A DNA stretch of 64,000 nt, taken from positions 806,001 to 870,000 of the forward strand of contig NZ_CP012268.1 in NCBI RefSeq assembly GCF_001277195.1, written 5' to 3'. Of the stretch, positions 8,641-17,819 are shown piece by piece; the first letter of the stretch is position 1; each line of letters starts with the position of its first letter. The position numbers and the translations under genes are program-made. Source of the DNA: Cronobacter muytjensii ATCC 51329 (lineage in GTDB: Bacteria > Pseudomonadota > Gammaproteobacteria > Enterobacterales > Enterobacteriaceae). The notes beneath the pieces were generated by a model that was given only the letters and a program-made list of their open reading frames with translations, ran no database searches and was not told where the DNA came from.

Positions 8641-9210
8641 CTACACTCCATCCTGTTCATCTTGCTGTGGATAATTCACCACGCTAATAGTGCCTTGTGC
8701 GCCCAGGTCTGTACAGAGTTGACGGAAGGGCTGTTCGATAATCGTCGCATCCTGAGAAGCCGGACTGTGCGCCGTTATTTGAATATAGAGCTGCGCGGAT
8801 TTATTTTCCTGCGCGGGCTGCGTGCGCGAGATAAGCTCGGCGATATTCATGTCGTGAGAGTGGAACAGTTCAGTGAAGCGCTCAATCAGATGCGGCGAGT
8901 CTTCAACCTCCACCTGTACCCAGACGGACGCCGGCATCGCCTGGCGCGGACGGGCTGTGGTGCGTTTCATCACAATCAGCAAATCCAGCTCAGCGCCCTT
9001 GAGCGGCAGCGTGGATTCAATCAGGGTAATGGCGTTCCAGCTGCCGGACAGCAGCATGATGAATGTGAACTCCTCCCCCAGCATCGCCAGACGGCTATCT
9101 TCGATATTGCAGCCGCAACTGCTGACATGGCGGGTGATAGTGTTAACGATACCCGAGCGGTCGGCTCCCAGCGCGGTAATAACCAGATAATGGGGGGATG
9201 AGGATGTCAA
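8641..9210 (-). CDS. gcvR: Glycine cleavage system regulatory protein GcvR
   Basis: GcvR binds GcvA and keeps the gcvTHP operon repressed when glycine is scarce. The 189-residue product contains two ACT-type domains, beginning HYLVITALGADRSGIVN. The start is a TTG at 9210, preceded by AGGAAG at a workable distance; no ATG fits the family N-terminus. It is divergent from dapA and directly upstream of bcp. Confidence 0.95.
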   Translation of the reverse strand: MTSSSPHYLVITALGADRSGIVNTITRHVSSCGCNIEDSRLAMLGEEFTFIMLLSGSWNAITLIESTLPLKGAELDLLIVMKRTTARPRQAMPASVWVQVEVEDSPHLIERFTELFHSHDMNIAELISRTQPAQENKSAQLYIQITAHSPASQDATIIEQPFRQLCTDLGAQGTISVVNYPQQDEQDGV

Positions 9211-9357
9211 ACCTGTGCTTCCTGTTGAAACGGTGAATTAATCCTTAGGAAACCATAAAAAAATCCGCCATACAACCGCATAGCACGCCCGGGCCGCTTG
9301 CTTTTATTACGGCACCAAACGTACCATTGAGCCACAAGTTTGCACTGAGGATGGCCA

Positions 9358-10236
9358 ATGTTCACGGGAAGTATTGTCGCGCTTATCACGCCGATGGATG
9401 AAAAAGGTAATGTCTGCCGGTCGAGCCTGAAAAAACTGATTGATTACCATGTCGCTAACGGAACGTCGGCGATTGTATCGGTAGGGACTACCGGAGAATC
9501 CGCCACGCTGAGCCATGACGAACACGCTGATGTGGTGATGATGACGCTGGAGCTCGCTGATGGGCGTATTCCGGTTATCGCAGGCACGGGCGCGAACGCC
9601 ACTTCCGAGGCCATCAGCCTCACCCAGCGCTTTAACGATAGCGGCATCGCAGGCTGCCTGACCGTGACGCCGTATTACAACCGTCCGACTCAGGAAGGGC
9701 TGTTCCAGCATTTTAAAGCTATCGCGGAGCATACCGACCTGCCGCAGATCCTCTATAATGTGCCGTCCCGTACCGGTTGCGATATGCTGCCGGAGACCGT
9801 TGGCCGTCTGGCGAAGATTAAAAATATTGTCGGTATCAAAGAGGCGACCGGGAACTTAAGTCGCGTTCACCTGATCAAAGAGCTGGTCGCTGATGATTTC
9901 GCGCTGTTAAGCGGCGATGACGCCACGGCGATGGATTTCATGCAGCTTGGCGGTCACGGGGTGATTTCGGTCACTACCAACGTTGCGGCGCGCGACATGG
10001 CCGATATGTGCCGTCTCGCGGCAGAAGGGAAGTTTGACGATGCGCGCATCATCAACCGTCGTCTGATGCCTTTGCACCATAAATTATTTGTCGAACCCAA
10101 TCCGATCCCGGTGAAATGGGCCTGTAAGGAGTTGGGACTTGTGGCGACCGATACGCTGCGCCTGCCAATGACGCCGATCACCGATATAGGGCGTGACGCC
10201 GTTGGTTCCGCGCTTAAGCATGCCGGCCTGCTGTAA
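9358..10236 (+). CDS. dapA: 4-hydroxy-tetrahydrodipicolinate synthase
   Basis: DapA condenses pyruvate with aspartate semialdehyde, the first committed step of lysine and diaminopimelate synthesis. The product has 292 residues, the usual length. The TIM-barrel landmarks are present: GTTGESATL near residue 44, the catalytic Tyr in YYNRPTQEG and YNVPSRTG, and the Schiff-base Lys in VGIKEATGN near residue 161. It lies upstream of bamC in the conserved dapA-bamC-purC order. Confidence 0.98.
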   Translation: MFTGSIVALITPMDEKGNVCRSSLKKLIDYHVANGTSAIVSVGTTGESATLSHDEHADVVMMTLELADGRIPVIAGTGANATSEAISLTQRFNDSGIAGCLTVTPYYNRPTQEGLFQHFKAIAEHTDLPQILYNVPSRTGCDMLPETVGRLAKIKNIVGIKEATGNLSRVHLIKELVADDFALLSGDDATAMDFMQLGGHGVISVTTNVAARDMADMCRLAAEGKFDDARIINRRLMPLHHKLFVEPNPIPVKWACKELGLVATDTLRLPMTPITDIGRDAVGSALKHAGLL

Positions 10237-10252
10237 AGTTTAGGGAGATTTG

Positions 10253-11287
10253 ATGGCTTACTCAGTACAGAAGTCGCGTGTGGCGAAAGTAGCAACCGTA
10301 TCACTGGTGATGCTGCTCGCCGCCTGTAGTTCCGATTCGCGCTACAAGCGTCAGGTGAGCGGCGACGAGTCCTATCTGGACGCGGCTCCGCTGGCAGAAC
10401 TGCATGCACCTGCCGGGATGATCCTGCCGGTGCAGAACGGCGACTACAACATTCCGGCCACCCGTACCAACGGCCCGGTTGGCAAACAGCTGGATATTCG
10501 CCCGCCGACGCAGCCGCTGGCGCTGGTGAGCGGCGCGCGCACTCAGTTTACTGGCGATACCGCCACGCTGCTGCTGGAAAGCGGTCGCAACGGTTCGCTC
10601 TGGCCACAGGTCGTGAGCGTCGTGCAGTCGCTGAATTACACTATCGAGAAACGCGACGACGCCTCCCAAACGCTTAGCACCGACTGGGTACAGTGGAACC
10701 GCGCCGATGAAGACCAGCAGTATCGCGGTCGTTATCAGGTCAGCGTGAAGCCGCAGGGTTATCAGCAGGCGCTGGTCGTGAAGCTGGTGAATCTGGAGCA
10801 GGATGGCAAACCGGTCGCCGATACCGCGTCGCTGCAACGCTACAGCGCTGAAATGCTCAACGCCATTGCGTCCGGGCTGGATAAAAACGATGCCGCGCGT
10901 CAGAACGCTGCCGATAACCGCTCCGCGTCGCAAATCGACGTGACCAGCGGCGCCGACGATGTCGGCCTGCCGGTGCTGGTGGTTCGCGCGCCGTTTAACG
11001 CCGTATGGAACCGCCTGCCGGATACGCTCGCAAAAGTCGGTATGAAAGTGACCGACTCCACGCGCTCTACCGGCAGCGTCGCCGTGACCTACAAAGCGCT
11101 GTCTGACAGTGACTGGCAGGCGCTGGGCGCACGCGATCCTGGTCTCTCCAACGGCGATTACAAACTCCAGGTCGGCGATTTAGACAACCGCACCAGCCTG
11201 CAGTTTATCGACCCGAAAGGCCATACGCTGACCCAGTCGCAAAACGACGCGCTGGTCGCCGCCTTCCAGGCCGCATTCAGCAAGTAA
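10253..11287 (+). CDS. bamC: Outer-membrane assembly lipoprotein BamC
   Basis: Lipoprotein subunit of the BAM complex that inserts beta-barrel proteins in the outer membrane. The product has 344 residues, with a lipobox LLAAC and lipidated Cys25, then the conserved unstructured segment RYKRQVSGDESYLDAAPL that binds BamD, followed by two helix-grip domains. The ATG at 10253 is preferred to the adjacent TTG at 10250. GGGAG precedes it. It lies 16 bases after dapA. Confidence 0.97.
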   Translation: MAYSVQKSRVAKVATVSLVMLLAACSSDSRYKRQVSGDESYLDAAPLAELHAPAGMILPVQNGDYNIPATRTNGPVGKQLDIRPPTQPLALVSGARTQFTGDTATLLLESGRNGSLWPQVVSVVQSLNYTIEKRDDASQTLSTDWVQWNRADEDQQYRGRYQVSVKPQGYQQALVVKLVNLEQDGKPVADTASLQRYSAEMLNAIASGLDKNDAARQNAADNRSASQIDVTSGADDVGLPVLVVRAPFNAVWNRLPDTLAKVGMKVTDSTRSTGSVAVTYKALSDSDWQALGARDPGLSNGDYKLQVGDLDNRTSLQFIDPKGHTLTQSQNDALVAAFQAAFSK

Positions 11288-11292
11288 TACCC

Positions 11293-11320
11293 AAGGCCGG
11301 ATCGCTCCGGCCTTTTTTTC
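11293..11320 (+). terminator. Terminator after bamC
   Basis: Stem AAGGCCGG/CCGGCCTT with an ATCGCT loop and a T-run directly after it. Confidence 0.92.
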
Positions 11321-11328
11321 TGATGTTG

Positions 11329-11344
11329 ACGCAAACGTGTGCGT
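11329..11344 (+). promoter_or_regulatory. PurR operator upstream of purC
   Basis: ACGCAAACGTGTGCGT differs from the PurR consensus by two bases and lies 73 bases before the purC start, as expected for purine repression of purC. Confidence 0.88.
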
Positions 11345-11416
11345 CGCCGGAAACTGACAAATTTTGTGATAAATCATCAGGCCGCGCGAGCGGTCACCAT
11401 ACCTGGAGTAATAAAG

Positions 11417-12130
11417 ATGCAAAAGCAAGCTGAGTTGTATCGTGGCAAAGCGAAAACCGTCTACAGCACCGAAAATCCGGATCTGTTGGTACTCGAATTC
11501 CGCAATGATACATCAGCAGGCGACGGCGCCCGCATTGAGCAGTTTGACCGCAAGGGAATGGTGAACAACAAGTTTAACTATTTCATCATGAGCAAACTGG
11601 CCGAAGCGGGCATTCCGACGCAAATGGAACAGCTGCTTTCCGATACCGAAGCGCTGGTGAAAAAGCTCGACATGGTGCCGGTGGAGTGCGTTATCCGCAA
11701 CCGCGCCGCAGGCTCGCTGGTGAAACGTCTCGGTATTGAAGAGGGCATTGAACTCAACCCGCCGCTGTTCGATCTGTTCCTGAAAAACGACGCCATGCAC
11801 GATCCGATGGTTAACGAATCCTACTGCGACACCTTTGGCTGGGTAAGCCAGGAAAACCTCGCGCGTATGAAAGAACTGACCTACAAAGCCAACGACGTGC
11901 TGAAAAAACTCTTTGACGACGCGGGTCTCATCCTGGTCGACTTTAAGCTGGAGTTCGGTCTGTTTAAAGGCGAAGTGACGCTGGGCGATGAATTCTCGCC
12001 GGACGGCGCCCGTCTGTGGGACAAGCAGACCATGGATAAAATGGACAAAGACCGTTTCCGCCAGAGCCTCGGCGGCCTTATCGAAGCTTATGAAGAAGTC
12101 GCGCGCCGTCTTGGCGTAAATCTCGACTGA
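11417..12130 (+). CDS. purC: SAICAR synthetase
   Basis: PurC joins CAIR and aspartate using ATP to give SAICAR in purine synthesis. The product is 237 residues, the standard length, with signatures VECVIRNRAAGSLVKR and LVDFKLEFG. The ATG at 11417 follows TGGAGTAATAAAG. An upstream in-frame extension would run through the PurR operator and is rejected. An imperfectly T-tailed hairpin (8-bp arms, 12153-12179) follows. Confidence 0.98.
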   Translation: MQKQAELYRGKAKTVYSTENPDLLVLEFRNDTSAGDGARIEQFDRKGMVNNKFNYFIMSKLAEAGIPTQMEQLLSDTEALVKKLDMVPVECVIRNRAAGSLVKRLGIEEGIELNPPLFDLFLKNDAMHDPMVNESYCDTFGWVSQENLARMKELTYKANDVLKKLFDDAGLILVDFKLEFGLFKGEVTLGDEFSPDGARLWDKQTMDKMDKDRFRQSLGGLIEAYEEVARRLGVNLD

Positions 12131-12152
12131 TCCCCGTTTTGCTTGTCTCTTT

Positions 12153-12179
12153 CGCAGGGTGTGGCTCTCATACCCTGCG
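12153..12179 (+). terminator. Probable terminator after purC
   Basis: Perfect 8-bp stem CGCAGGGT/ACCCTGCG with an 11-base loop. The downstream T-rich stretch is interrupted by C and G, so termination would be weak. Confidence 0.45.
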
Positions 12180-12261
12180 CCTTCCCGGTTTTCTTATGGT
12201 AAAGCGCGCCTGAACCACCTACGATCAATATCATAGCGATTGATAATGATGAGGTCAGAGT

Positions 12262-13122
12262 ATGCGTTGGCAAGGACGTCGCGAAAGCGACAACGTAGAA
12301 GACAGACGAAACAGCAGTTCGCCAATGACGGGCGGACGCGGCTTGCGGCTGCCAGCCGGTAAAGGCGGGCTGGTGTTGTTGGTCATTGTGGTGGTCGCCA
12401 GTTATTACGGCGTCGATCTCACCGGGCTTATCTCCGGCGGCGCGCCGGTGAGCCAGCAGGCGTCGCGATCCATCAGCCCGAACGAGGACGAGGCGGCGAA
12501 ATTCACCTCGGTCATTCTCGCCACCACCGAAGAGACCTGGGCTCAGCAGTTTCAGAAAATGGGCCGCACCTATCAGGATCCGAAACTGGTGATGTATCGC
12601 GGCGCGACCCGCACCGGGTGTGGCACCGGCCAGTCGGTCATGGGGCCGTTCTACTGCCCGGCCGACAGCACGGTCTATATCGATCTCTCATTCTATGACG
12701 AAATGAAAGAGAAACTCGGCGCGGATGGCGATTTCGCCCAGGGCTACGTCATCGCCCATGAAGTAGGGCATCACGTTCAGAAACTGCTCGGCATTGAGCC
12801 AAAAGTGCGCCAGCTTCAGCAAAACGCGTCGCAGACCGAAGTGAACCGCCTGTCGGTGCGTCTGGAATTGCAGGCAGATTGCTTCGCTGGGGTCTGGGGC
12901 AACGCCATGCAGAAAGAGGGCGTGCTGGACACCGGCGACCTGCAGGAGGCGCTCAACGCTGCCCAGGCCATCGGCGACGATCGTCTTCAGCAACAGAGCC
13001 AGGGCCACGTGGTGCCGGACAGCTTCACGCACGGCACGTCCGATCAGCGCTATAGCTGGTTTAAACGCGGTTTTGACAGCGGCGACCCTGCCCAGTGCAA
13101 CACCTTCGGTAACGCGCTGTAA
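12262..13122 (+). CDS. ypfJ: Putative neutral zinc metallopeptidase YpfJ
   Basis: 286-residue protein with one membrane segment near residues 35-55 (GKGGLVLLVIVVVASYYGV) and a zinc-binding motif AHEVGHHVQ near residue 169, followed by the likely third ligand region ELQADCFAGVWG. It matches E. coli YpfJ (KPN_00101/DUF2342-like zinc peptidase family). The substrate is unknown. ATG at 12262 follows TGAGGTCAGAGT. tmcA starts 15 bases after its stop. Confidence 0.92.
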   Translation: MRWQGRRESDNVEDRRNSSSPMTGGRGLRLPAGKGGLVLLVIVVVASYYGVDLTGLISGGAPVSQQASRSISPNEDEAAKFTSVILATTEETWAQQFQKMGRTYQDPKLVMYRGATRTGCGTGQSVMGPFYCPADSTVYIDLSFYDEMKEKLGADGDFAQGYVIAHEVGHHVQKLLGIEPKVRQLQQNASQTEVNRLSVRLELQADCFAGVWGNAMQKEGVLDTGDLQEALNAAQAIGDDRLQQQSQGHVVPDSFTHGTSDQRYSWFKRGFDSGDPAQCNTFGNAL

Positions 13123-13137
13123 CGCGAGGCGGTTTTT

Positions 13138-15165
13138 GTGAAAGAGAGTATCGCCACGCTGACGGCGCAGATGGATGCGGCGGGTATTCGCCGCCTGCTG
13201 GTGTTAAGCGGCGATGAGGCGTGGAGCTCGCAGCAGGCACAGCTGCTGGCGGGCAGCCTGCCGGGCGACTGGCTCTGGGTGGGGAGCGCGCCGGAAATGG
13301 CGCTCAACGGCGCGCCGGGCGCCATCAACACCTTACTGGGGCGAGAATATCTGCATGCGGTATTCGACGCCCGCAGCGGTTTTGACGCCGCTGCCTTCGC
13401 CGCGCTTGCAGGCACGCTAAAAGCGGGCAGTTGGCTGGTGTTGCTGACGCCGCCGTGGCAGGCCTGGTCTATGCGCGTGGATAACGACGCCTGTCGCTGG
13501 AGCGACAGCCGGGAACCCATCGCTACCCCCCATTTTATTCATCATCTCCAGCGTCTTTTCGCGCGCGACCCGGACGTGGTCTGCTGGCGGCAGGAACAGC
13601 CGTTAGCAATCACTGCGCCGGGCGCGCGCCCGTTATGGCGTCCCGCCAGCGGCGAACCGCAGCAGGAGCAGGCGCAGCTGCTGGAAGAACTGTTAGCCAC
13701 GCGTGACGGCGTGACGGTGATTACCGCCGCGCGCGGGCGCGGAAAATCTGCGCTGGCCGGTATGTTTATTCGCGCGCTGCCGGGCAGGGCGCTCGTCACC
13801 GCGCCCACCCGGGCGTCAGCGGATGTGATAGCCGCCCACGCGGGCGAGAAATTCCAGTTTATGGCTCCGGACGCGCTGCTGGCGGCGCAGGAAGCGGCTA
13901 CGCTCGCGCCCGCCGACTGGCTGGTGATTGACGAAGCCGCCGCGTTGCCCGGGCCGCTGTTGCAAAGGCTCATTCGCGCCTTTCCCGCAACGCTTATGAC
14001 CAGCACTGTTCAGGGTTACGAAGGCACCGGGCGCGGCTTTTTGCTGAAATTCTGCGCCGGTCTTAACGGCCTGCGTTACCGCAGCCTGAACGCGCCGGTG
14101 CGCTGGGCGCAGGACGATCCGCTGGAACGGCTGGTGGGCGAAGCGCTGCTGTTTGAGGATGATGATTTCTCCGTGACGCCCGCCGGGCCGGTCAGCTTTT
14201 ATCGCGTTCAGCAAGCCGACTGGGAGGCTGCGCCCGGGCGCGCGGCGGCGCTTTACCGGCTGCTCGCGGGCGCGCACTACCGTACATCGCCACTTGATTT
14301 GCGCCGTATGATGGATGCGCCTGGCCAGTCGTTTCTTGCGGCGGGCGCGGGCGCCGACACGGTCGGCGCGCTGTGGCTGGTGGACGAAGGCGGGCTTGAC
14401 GCGGCGCTGAGCCAGGCGGTGTGGGCCGGTTACCGCCGTCCGCGCGGCAACCTGGTGGCGCAGTCGCTCGCGGCGCACGGCGGCGACCCGCTCGCCGCCA
14501 CCCTGCGTGGACAGCGCATCAGCCGCGTGGCGGTTCACCCAGGCCGTCAGCGCGAAGGCATCGGGCAGCGGCTCATCGCGCAGGCGCGTGAACAGGCCGC
14601 AGGCCGCGCGGATTATCTTTCTGTCAGCTTCGGGTACACGCCCGCGCTGTGGCGCTTCTGGCAGCGCTGCGGTTTTATGCTGGTGCGCATGGGCAGCCAT
14701 CGCGAGGCCAGCAGCGGCTGTTATAACGCAATGGCGCTGCTGCCGCTGACAGACGCAGGCGTCAGGCTCGCCCGCGCCGAACATCAGCGCCTCACACGTG
14801 ACGCAGACGCGCTCCAGCGCTGGATGGATGAGCCGCTGCCGCTGACACCCGCGCACCAGGCTACCCTTAATGAGGATGACTGGTTAGCGCTTGCGGGGTT
14901 CGCCTTCGCCCATCGGCCGCTGGAAACCTCCCTCGGCCCGCTGTACCGGCTGCTGGAGGCAAGCCCGCAGGCGTTACAGGCGCTGCGCGGGCGGCTTGAG
15001 CTGCAAATGCCGGTGGACGCGCTGTGCCGCCAGCTCGGCCTTACGGGGCGCAAAGCGCTACTGGCGGCGCAGCGGCAAGAAACGGCTCTGGCGTTGCAGT
15101 CGCTGGACGACGCGCGCGCCGCAGCGCTTAACGCGCAAATATTGCAATGGCAATTTTTCCACTAA
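13138..15165 (+). CDS. tmcA: tRNA(Met) cytidine acetyltransferase TmcA
   Basis: TmcA uses ATP or GTP and acetyl-CoA to form N4-acetylcytidine at the wobble base of elongator tRNA-Met. The product has 675 residues, close to the E. coli length. A Walker A motif AARGRGKSALAG lies near residue 200, a Walker B motif DWLVIDEAAALP near 265, and the GNAT acetyl-CoA site in VHPGRQREGIGQRL near 467. The start codon is GTG at 13138 (first residues KESIATLTAQM after Met), 15 bases after ypfJ. Very GC-rich but unbroken. Confidence 0.95.
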   Translation: MKESIATLTAQMDAAGIRRLLVLSGDEAWSSQQAQLLAGSLPGDWLWVGSAPEMALNGAPGAINTLLGREYLHAVFDARSGFDAAAFAALAGTLKAGSWLVLLTPPWQAWSMRVDNDACRWSDSREPIATPHFIHHLQRLFARDPDVVCWRQEQPLAITAPGARPLWRPASGEPQQEQAQLLEELLATRDGVTVITAARGRGKSALAGMFIRALPGRALVTAPTRASADVIAAHAGEKFQFMAPDALLAAQEAATLAPADWLVIDEAAALPGPLLQRLIRAFPATLMTSTVQGYEGTGRGFLLKFCAGLNGLRYRSLNAPVRWAQDDPLERLVGEALLFEDDDFSVTPAGPVSFYRVQQADWEAAPGRAAALYRLLAGAHYRTSPLDLRRMMDAPGQSFLAAGAGADTVGALWLVDEGGLDAALSQAVWAGYRRPRGNLVAQSLAAHGGDPLAATLRGQRISRVAVHPGRQREGIGQRLIAQAREQAAGRADYLSVSFGYTPALWRFWQRCGFMLVRMGSHREASSGCYNAMALLPLTDAGVRLARAEHQRLTRDADALQRWMDEPLPLTPAHQATLNEDDWLALAGFAFAHRPLETSLGPLYRLLEASPQALQALRGRLELQMPVDALCRQLGLTGRKALLAAQRQETALALQSLDDARAAALNAQILQWQFFH

Positions 15166-15238
15166 GTCCATCAATAGATTGCGATGGTCATCCGTTCAGG
15201 CCGGCGTAAACTGGCTGTAACCCATGAAGGAGAGTGCC

Positions 15239-15937
15239 ATGAGACATGATCATTTTGTGGTTCAGAGCCCTGAACTGCCTGCCAGACAACTGCTGCTGCT
15301 GTTCCACGGCGTCGGGGATAACCCGGTGGCGATGGGCGAGATAGGCAGCTATTTCGCGCCGCTGTTTCCGGATGCGCTGGTGGTGAGTGTTGGCGGGCCA
15401 GCGCCGAGCGGCCCGGCGCCTGGCCGCGAGTGGTTTTCCGTGCAGGGGTTGACAGAGGCGAACCGCCAGCAGCGTGTGGATGACATCATGCCCACGTTTA
15501 TCGACACCGTACGCCAGTGGCAGCGCGAAAGCGGCGTCAGCCCGGCGGCCACGGCGCTGATCGGGTTTTCGCAGGGCGCGATTATGGTGCTGGAAGGCGT
15601 GAAAGCCGAGCCGGGCCTTGCCTCGCGCGTTATCGCCTTTAACGGGCGATTTGCCGAGCTGCCTGTGGCCGCCACCACTGCCACTACCGTACACCTGATC
15701 CACGGCGAAGATGATGAGGTGATCGACGCCCGTTACGCTCAGGCGGCGGCGGATGCGCTGCTGCGCGCGGGCGGCGACGTGACGCTGGATATCGTTGAGG
15801 ATCTGGGCCATGCGATCGATAACCGCAGCATGCAGCTGGCGCTCGATCACCTGCGTTATACCGTGCCAAAGCACTATTTCGATGAGGCGTTAAGCGGCGG
15901 GAAACCGGGCGATGACGATGTTATCCAGATGATGTAG
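15239..15937 (+). CDS. ypfH: Carboxylesterase-family hydrolase YpfH
   Basis: 232-residue alpha/beta hydrolase of the phospholipase/carboxylesterase group. The nucleophile is the Ser in IGFSQGAIM, with the catalytic Asp in HGEDDEVID and His in LGHAID. The length and sequence match E. coli YpfH, an esterase of unknown physiological substrate. The ATG at 15239 has AAGGAGAG in front of it; an upstream in-frame ATG at 15224 lacks family support. Confidence 0.94.
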   Translation: MRHDHFVVQSPELPARQLLLLFHGVGDNPVAMGEIGSYFAPLFPDALVVSVGGPAPSGPAPGREWFSVQGLTEANRQQRVDDIMPTFIDTVRQWQRESGVSPAATALIGFSQGAIMVLEGVKAEPGLASRVIAFNGRFAELPVAATTATTVHLIHGEDDEVIDARYAQAAADALLRAGGDVTLDIVEDLGHAIDNRSMQLALDHLRYTVPKHYFDEALSGGKPGDDDVIQMM

Positions 15938-15958
15938 GGCGGGAGAACGCGACCGGCG

Positions 15959-15985
15959 CTCCGTCAGGCGTCGCGCCTGACGGAG
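15959..15985. terminator. Perfect hairpin between ypfH and ypfN
   Basis: A 12-bp perfect stem (CTCCGTCAGGCG and its complement) with a 3-base loop lies between two convergent genes. There is no T-tract on either side, so it may be a REP-like or mRNA-stabilising hairpin and not an intrinsic terminator. Confidence 0.5.
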
Positions 15986-16009
15986 GAGAAGAGGAAAGTA
16001 AGCAGGCGC

Positions 16010-16198
16010 TTACTTCTTCTTCGGCCAGTCGTCTTCGTCGTCCCACTTATCGTTAAAATCGCGGTGGGGCGGCAGTTCCGGGCGGTTAGCCATAAATTTC
16101 TTATGATCCACCCGTTTTAAATCTTTAATTACGTTCAGCAGGACGCCGAGCAGAAACACCAGCACCAGCACCCACCAATATTTTCCAAGCCATTCCAT
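16010..16198 (-). CDS. ypfN: Small membrane protein YpfN (UPF0370)
   Basis: 62-residue protein with an N-terminal membrane segment (WLGKYWWVLVLVFLLGVLL) and a charged tail rich in Asp, Trp and Lys, closely matching E. coli YpfN (66 residues) but slightly shorter at the C-terminus. Function is unknown. It follows dapE on the same strand with a 28-base gap, so it is probably cotranscribed. Confidence 0.93.
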   Translation of the reverse strand: MEWLGKYWWVLVLVFLLGVLLNVIKDLKRVDHKKFMANRPELPPHRDFNDKWDDEDDWPKKK

Positions 16199-16226
16199 GA
16201 CGTTATCCTCGTCTGCAGAGCGCTCA

Positions 16227-17354
16227 TCAGGCGACGAGCTGCTCCATAATGCGTTGATACATACGGGCCAGCAGCTGCAGGTCGGACGCTTTCACGCATT
16301 CGTTGATTTTGTGAATCGTCGCGTTGACCGGACCCAGCTCGACCACCTGCGCGCCCATGCGCGCGATAAAGCGCCCGTCGGACGTGCCGCCGGTCGTCAG
16401 CAGCTGCGGTTTAATTTCATTATAGTGGTGAACGGCGTTGACGACCGCATCCACCAGTTTGCCGCGCGCGGTTAAAAACGGCTGGCCGGAGAGCCACCAG
16501 TCCAGCGTGTAGCGCAACTGGTATTTGTCCAGCAGCGCCACGACGCGCTGTTTGATCATTTCATCCGTCAGCTCGGTGCTAAAGCGGAAGTTAAACTGCA
16601 CGTGGAGATCGCCTGGGATCACGTTGTTACTGCCGGTGCCCGCCTGAATATTGGCTATCTGCATGCTGGTCGGCGGGAAAAACTCGTTGCCGCGATCCCA
16701 TTCGATAGCTACCAGCTCGTTGAGCATCGGCGCGGCGCGGTGCACCGGATTATCCGCGAGATGCGGATACGCCACGTGCCCCTGCACGCCATGCACGGTC
16801 AGATTGCACGTCAGCGAGCCGCGACGGCCGTTTTTCACCACGTCGCCCACCACTTCGCTGCTGGACGGCTCGCCCACCAGGCAGTAATCAAGGCGTTCGC
16901 CGCGCGCCATCAGCGCTTCCACGACTTTGACGGTGCCGTTCACGGCGCTGGCCTCTTCATCAGAGGTGATAAGAAACGCCAGGCGTCCGCGATGGTGCGG
17001 ATGTTGCGCGACAAAGCGTTCCGCCGCCACGACCATTGCCGCCAGTGAGCCTTTCATGTCCGCCGCGCCGCGGCCAAACAGCATGCCGTCGCGGATGGTC
17101 GGTTCAAATGGCGGGTTGATCCAGCGCTCGGCATCGCCTGCGGGCACCACATCGGTATGCCCCGCGAACGCCAGCGTTTCGCCATTGCCGCGCCATGCCC
17201 AGAAGTTCTGCGTGTCGCCAATATTCATCGGCTCTACCGTGAACCCTGCCGCGCGTAGCCGCTCAATCAACAGCGCCTGGCAGCCCGCATCATCGGGGCT
17301 AAGAGAAGGGCGACGAATAAGCTGCTGCGTCAGCTCAATAACCGGGCAAGACAT
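16227..17354 (-). CDS. dapE: Succinyl-diaminopimelate desuccinylase
   Basis: DapE hydrolyses N-succinyl-LL-diaminopimelate in lysine and cell-wall synthesis. The 375-residue product is an M20-family dinuclear zinc enzyme, with zinc and catalytic landmarks FAGHTDVVP, GRGAADMKGS, TSDEEASA and VGEPSS. The ATG at 17354 gives the family N-terminus MSCPVIELTQQLIRR; the longer reading frame overlaps yffB. It starts 4 bases after the yffB stop. Confidence 0.98.
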   Translation of the reverse strand: MSCPVIELTQQLIRRPSLSPDDAGCQALLIERLRAAGFTVEPMNIGDTQNFWAWRGNGETLAFAGHTDVVPAGDAERWINPPFEPTIRDGMLFGRGAADMKGSLAAMVVAAERFVAQHPHHRGRLAFLITSDEEASAVNGTVKVVEALMARGERLDYCLVGEPSSSEVVGDVVKNGRRGSLTCNLTVHGVQGHVAYPHLADNPVHRAAPMLNELVAIEWDRGNEFFPPTSMQIANIQAGTGSNNVIPGDLHVQFNFRFSTELTDEMIKQRVVALLDKYQLRYTLDWWLSGQPFLTARGKLVDAVVNAVHHYNEIKPQLLTTGGTSDGRFIARMGAQVVELGPVNATIHKINECVKASDLQLLARMYQRIMEQLVA

Positions 17355-17358
17355 AACA

Positions 17359-17715
17359 CTAGACCTCGTTAAAATAGTGCTGGTAAGTGGATTCGCTAAA
17401 ACCAAGCAGCATAGGCTTACCCGGCGCGCAGAGCAATGGTCGTTTAATGATGGCCGGCATTTCCAGCATCAGCGCCGCTGCGCGGTCAGCGTCAGTGATT
17501 GCCGCGCGACGCGCTTCGTCGAGCTTACGCCAGGTGGTGCCGCGTGTGTTCAGCAGCGCCTCCCATCCCAGCTCTGCGATGAATTTATGCAGCAGTTGTG
17601 CATCAAGGCCGTCGGCGCGGTAGTCGTGAAACTGATACGCTATCTGCTGGCTTTCTAACCAGCGGCGCGCTTTTTTGATGGTGTCGCAGTTTTTTATGCC
17701 GTACATCACGACCAT
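17359..17715 (-). CDS. yffB: ArsC-family protein YffB
   Basis: 118-residue ArsC/Spx-like protein with the single active-site-type Cys in MYGIKNCDTIKKARRW and the IIKRPLL segment. It matches E. coli YffB, whose homologues have been linked to glutathione-dependent thiol reduction; the true substrate is not settled. The ATG at 17715 follows AAGGATTCAAAT. It lies directly upstream of dapE. Confidence 0.92.
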   Translation of the reverse strand: MVVMYGIKNCDTIKKARRWLESQQIAYQFHDYRADGLDAQLLHKFIAELGWEALLNTRGTTWRKLDEARRAAITDADRAAALMLEMPAIIKRPLLCAPGKPMLLGFSESTYQHYFNEV

Positions 17716-17819
17716 ATTTGAATCCTTTTGTCTGAAATCCGGTGGCTTAAACAAATTATTAGAATAGATAACAGGAGAAACAGTAGCCTGCTAATATAAC
17801 CTATCATTCACAATTATGC

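Noticed and set aside
11339..11416. N-terminal extension of PurC
   Set aside because: It would begin inside the PurR operator and does not match the family; the ATG at 11417 is standard.
13816..14856. 346-codon minus-strand frame inside tmcA
   Set aside because: It is antisense to a gene with clear domains, has an Arg/Gln/His-rich composition typical of GC-rich shadow frames, and shows no motif.
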